In this document: positions 61,245 to 64,000 of the stretch, piece by piece
How the letters are laid out: each line of letters begins with the position of its first letter
Numbering within the stretch: the first letter of the stretch is position 1
Source: Acarospora socialis
Taxonomy: Eukaryota > Ascomycota > Lecanoromycetes > Acarosporales > Acarosporaceae
Direction of reading: 5' to 3'
Length of the DNA: 64,000 bases
Assembly: GCA_025617375.2 (NCBI GenBank)
Contig: JAMYGW020000005.1
Location: 2,108,001 to 2,172,000, forward strand
Program-made: the position numbers and the translations under genes
The notes under the pieces: model-generated
Told to the model about the DNA's origin: nothing
The model's database searches: none
What the model saw: only the letters and a program-made list of their open reading frames with translations

Positions 61245-61295
61245 CAGTTCTACGTCAAAAGTCTACGCAAATGACCCATTTCACACCAAAACTCA
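61245..61295 (+). repeat. MITE left terminal inverted repeat
   Basis: 51 bp; pairs with 61650-61700. Confidence 0.82.
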
Positions 61296-61649
61296 ACATG
61301 TTCCATCTATGAAATAAATAACACAACATATTGATAAATTTCTGATCTTTGAGAATCTAAAAAGATTTTTATAAGGTCTCTGAGTGCATATAAAAATATC
61401 ATATTATTTATAAGTAGAATGGTGGGTAACATTACTGCATTGTCGCATATACTCAAAAACTGTTGAAATTACATACAAATTTGAATGTTTTTCTCATTCA
61501 TTGAGTTCACACTGTGTATAACAGAACACCACAATTAATCTATAAATTCTGAACTGATGAAAGTCTTGATAAAGTAAAAGTCTAAAACATCCTGAAGTTT
61601 CAGAAATTTTGACTGTCTAGAGTTCTGAGTTCTATAGCTGTGATATCAG

Positions 61650-61700
61650 TGAGTTTTGGTGGAAAAGAGGCCATTCGCGTAGACTTTTGACGTGTAACTC
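61650..61700 (-). repeat. MITE right terminal inverted repeat
   Basis: 51 bp; pairs with 61245-61295. Confidence 0.82.
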
Positions 61701-61859
61701 TACATAAAGTTCAAATCAACAGGACTTCTCAACCTCAGAAATAGGAAGGACGGTGAAGCCAGTTGACTCACAGAGAAGTGAGTTATACATTAGTATTAAC
61801 ATTGTTGTTTCCAAGTCTAACCCCCTAAGAAGCCGTGTAGAAACTCTATAATGCTTTCA

Positions 61860-62360
61860 TACAAACGTGGGTTAGGTGAGGACTGAGTTAGGTGTGAGTT
61901 TAGGCATTGTAGGCTCAGGTCTAAGTTTGGGTGTGAACTTAGACCTGAAAGTCTGAAACTACTGTCTGACTAGGCTGGTCTATGATCAGTGGATCTAGAG
62001 TCTACATGTATAGATTTGTAGTCTACCCGAATCACGGGCATAAACATACCATAGATACCCAACTAGGTCACAAAGATCTCCGAAAAGTGATCTACTCGTA
62101 GAGTACTGTTGCCTCCTCTACAGGCATATAGAAATTCGGCTCAGTTTTGCTACCTTCTCGTATTCTCCCCTCCACCTGCCACCGATGTGTAAATACACAC
62201 CTGAACCCCCACCCCAAAGTTTTACCTACACATACGGGTAAGCCCTTACCTAAACTCCTACCTGACCTCCCGCCTATACTCCATACTCACACCTATACAC
62301 ACCCCCCGAGTCCACGCCCAAGTTCACACTCAAGCTCATGCCCAACCCATGCCCCAGATT
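61860..62360. repeat. degenerate G-rich and C-rich short repeats in opposite orientation
   Basis: On the plus strand 61866-61945 is G-rich with recurrent TTAGG/GTGAGTTTAGG words. At 62165-62360 the plus strand is C-rich, and its complement carries related words (AGGTGTGAGTATGG, AGGAGTTTAGG). The two blocks are thus loosely inverted, about 220 bp apart. The remaining intergenic DNA to 62975 shows no gene. Confidence 0.45.
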
Positions 62361-62975
62361 CGCGCCGCCCATACACACAGGACCGTCTGGGTTTCAGTCT
62401 AACCAGACTTCTAAAGGTGGCCGTTTCAGAGTCTACGCAGAGACGTATATGGGGAGGTTTGAGTAAACTCACATCCCCACATGCAGCATGGGAGATATGA
62501 CCATAGCAACCTACCGGCACCAAAAATCAGACAGGGTAGCTGTCCGTACTCCGACAGGACGCAAACTCGGGTGACTGGGAGTAACGGACAGTTTAGACAA
62601 CCTTATTGTTTCGGCACGCTGATGGATTCGGGAACGGACTCTACAAGGAGGTGCTTCTAAGCCATTGTACTGTACACCATGGGCCAACCCCGTCCAAAAG
62701 CCAACGACCTTGGCAACAATCGATACAGCGATCCCCATCATAACCCGTAATCATAACATGCCCGGCCTCCTGAGGGTTAGGTCCTCACACAAACGACGCT
62801 GCGAGCAAGACTACCTATCCTATCCAGAAAACAGAAGGCCCCCAACGACAGAAACCCGCCCGCTGGTCTTAGCGTTAACGACAAGCATTGAGAAAGCCCC
62901 TTATCCTCAACACGGTCACAGCTTCCCTACTTGTACAATCCCACCAAATGTACACCCATCCGTCCGGCCAGGACG

Positions 62976-64000
62976 CTACCTCTTCCCCACCCGGTTCTTC
63001 CGATCCTCCTTCCCCGCCGACCTGACACCCACCATGAACGCGTCTTCCGGCCCCACATCCCACCTCCCCCTCAACAGCCTCAACACGTCCTCCCTCGCGC
63101 CATAAAGCTTGCCCTCGAGCGAGCTCAGCACCGCAACAGCAGCGCGGATGCAGACGGTGTCGCCTTCGAAGACGAGGACGTCCCACACCCGACTCAGCAC
63201 GTCGATCTCCAGGCCGCAGGTGAAGAGGGTCTGGAACATCTGCTCGAAGAGCTCGGACTCCGTCAGGTGCAGGGTGTGGAAGAGATGGTGGTGGAGACGG
63301 GGCAGTTTGAGCGCGAGGATGTTGGTGGTGAGGGTGTAGGATTTGTGCATGGCGCCGGGGTCGTGCACGAAGAAGGCGAGGGGCAGGGGCCGGTTGAGGG
63401 TGTTGGCGAGGGTGCGGAAGGCGGTGGCGGGCGTGGGGAGGGTGAGGAGGAGGAGGGCGGCGATGAGCTGGGGAGGGTGGTCAGCAGACTGTTGGTAGAG
63501 ATAGGACGTCAGAGTTGAGGAGATCGTAATGCTTACATGTGTACCGTGGCTGTAGCCCACGTCGCTGCGATACATCGAATAGGCCATGAGCACGTCCACC
63601 AGGTCTTCGCTCAAGGGTCCACCGGGCTGGAAGATCTTCAGCTCGGGAAAGGTGTGCTGGATGTCCCTTCGTATGGCCTTGAACCACTGCTTCTCCCGCT
63701 CGTTGTTGGTGTTGCCTTCCGTGACTTCGACGTCCACCTCCTTTGCTCGCCGCAACGCCTTCCTGTAGCTTTCCTCCGTCAACGCCAAATCGTTGCCAAC
63801 GGCTCTCTGCCACACCTGGCCCCGTGACTTGGGCGCGATCCCGCGCCACCATAGTTCACGGGTTCGCGGTTGACGGATGGTATGCTCCCAGTTGGGTAGG
63901 ACGTGTTCATCCCAGATGCGTAGCAGCGAGGCTTTGGTGTCATCGCGCGCGCATTGCAGCTCGGTCACTCTGGCAGCCTTCTTCTTTTCTACGGGCGCAT
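62976..64000 (-). CDS. TBC-domain protein, TBC1D12/14-like (5' end cut by window edge)
   Basis: Exons 64000-63537 and 63467-62976; the intron (69 nt, GTAAGC...CTGAC...CAG) is in frame, and removing it joins GYSHGTH to LIAALLLLTL. The frame is open to the window edge, so the N-terminus is missing; about 318 residues are visible. They start with a Lys-rich segment, then WDEHVLPNWEH, RELWWRGIAPKSRGQVWQRA and AVGNDL, the entry to a TBC fold as in TBC1D12/TBC1D14. TBC proteins are GTPase-activating proteins for Rab GTPases in membrane traffic. Here the Arg-finger position (DxxR) reads DIQH and the Gln finger (YxQG) reads YSHG. The rest of the fold, through EQMFQTLFTCGLEIDVLSRV and WDVLVFEGD, looks intact. 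Confidence 0.92.
   Translation of the reverse strand, partial: APVEKKKAARVTELQCARDDTKASLLRIWDEHVLPNWEHTIRQPRTRELWWRGIAPKSRGQVWQRAVGNDLALTEESYRKALRRAKEVDVEVTEGNTNNEREKQWFKAIRRDIQHTFPELKIFQPGGPLSEDLVDVLMAYSMYRSDVGYSHGTHVSITISSTLTSYLYQQSADHPPQLIAALLLLTLPTPATAFRTLANTLNRPLPLAFFVHDPGAMHKSYTLTTNILALKLPRLHHHLFHTLHLTESELFEQMFQTLFTCGLEIDVLSRVWDVLVFEGDTVCIRAAVAVLSSLEGKLYGAREDVLRLLRGRWDVGPEDAFMVGVRSAGKEDRKNRVGKR

Larger units (their letters stand above)
61245..61700. mobile_element. MITE with 51-bp terminal inverted repeats (Tc1/mariner-Fot1 type by TA duplication)
   Basis: The first 51 bp (61245-61295) and the reverse complement of the last 51 (61650-61700) match at about 42 positions, including TCAAAAGTCTACGC and ACCAAAACTCA. 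TA flanks both ends (61243-61244 and 61701-61702), as for Tc1/mariner-type elements. The 354-bp interior is AT-rich and has no coding capacity, so it would depend on a transposase elsewhere. Several TIR mismatches are G/A or C/T, including a CG to CA. Confidence 0.82.

Noticed and set aside
62147-63105. Plus-strand frames opposite the TBC gene and in the C-rich region
   Set aside because: Those over 62976-63105 are antisense shadows of the TBC exon, and the Pro/His/Thr-rich one at 62147-62500 is a translation of a low-complexity C-rich repeat.

Overview
The window looks like nuclear DNA of a filamentous ascomycete (Pezizomycotina; class not determined). The evidence is short GT-AG introns of 43-69 nt with CTRAY-like branch sites, an NFX1-type zinc-finger regulator, a fungal zinc-finger/trypsin-fold protein, a TBC-domain Rab regulator, and a large block of point-mutated retrotransposons. 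It splits into GC-balanced gene DNA on the left (about 1-9,240), an AT-rich repeat block (about 9,240-59,060), and a GC-balanced right flank (about 59,060-64,000).

Left flank, all minus strand: a 3'-truncated FAP1/NFX1-like gene (1-3123, RING + NF-X1 fingers + R3H) and, 5' of it, a four-exon gene (8577-4412). Splicing of that gene gives a 1335-residue protein with C2H2 fingers in the N-terminal half and a trypsin-fold protease domain with His, Asp and Ser at the end.

The AT block can be taken apart completely. A single minus-strand Tad1-like LINE (about 5.9 kb) is cut into five pieces by four LTR elements inserted directly into it: Gypsy-1 (11799-17978), Gypsy-5 of a second family (18770-26895), Copia-A (27285-32764) and Gypsy-3 (34630-58708). 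Gypsy-3 contains Gypsy-2 (36976-43198, opposite strand) and Copia-B (45268-56909), and Copia-B contains Gypsy-4 (48221-54442). Six of the seven LTR elements have identical 5-bp target duplications; the seventh (Gypsy-3) has 4 of 5 bases matching. Reading frames continue across each insertion site. Gypsy-1 to -4 are one chromodomain Ty3/gypsy family with 350-352 bp LTRs and an antisense cysteine-rich ORF between pol and the 3' LTR.

All elements are inactivated by C-to-T/G-to-A change, but with an odd signature: CG, CC and GG are almost gone while CA and TG remain common. Tryptophan codons have mostly become TGA. This differs from the classic CpA-biased RIP signature and is the most unusual property of the window.

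Right flank: a small three-exon plus-strand gene of unknown function (59854-60604, 5' end unresolved), a 456-bp MITE with 51-bp inverted ends and TA duplication (61245-61700), degenerate G-rich and C-rich repeats (61860-62360), and the 3' part of a TBC1D12/14-like gene (64000-62976, minus) in which both catalytic finger positions are histidine. No tRNA, rRNA or CRISPR array was seen.
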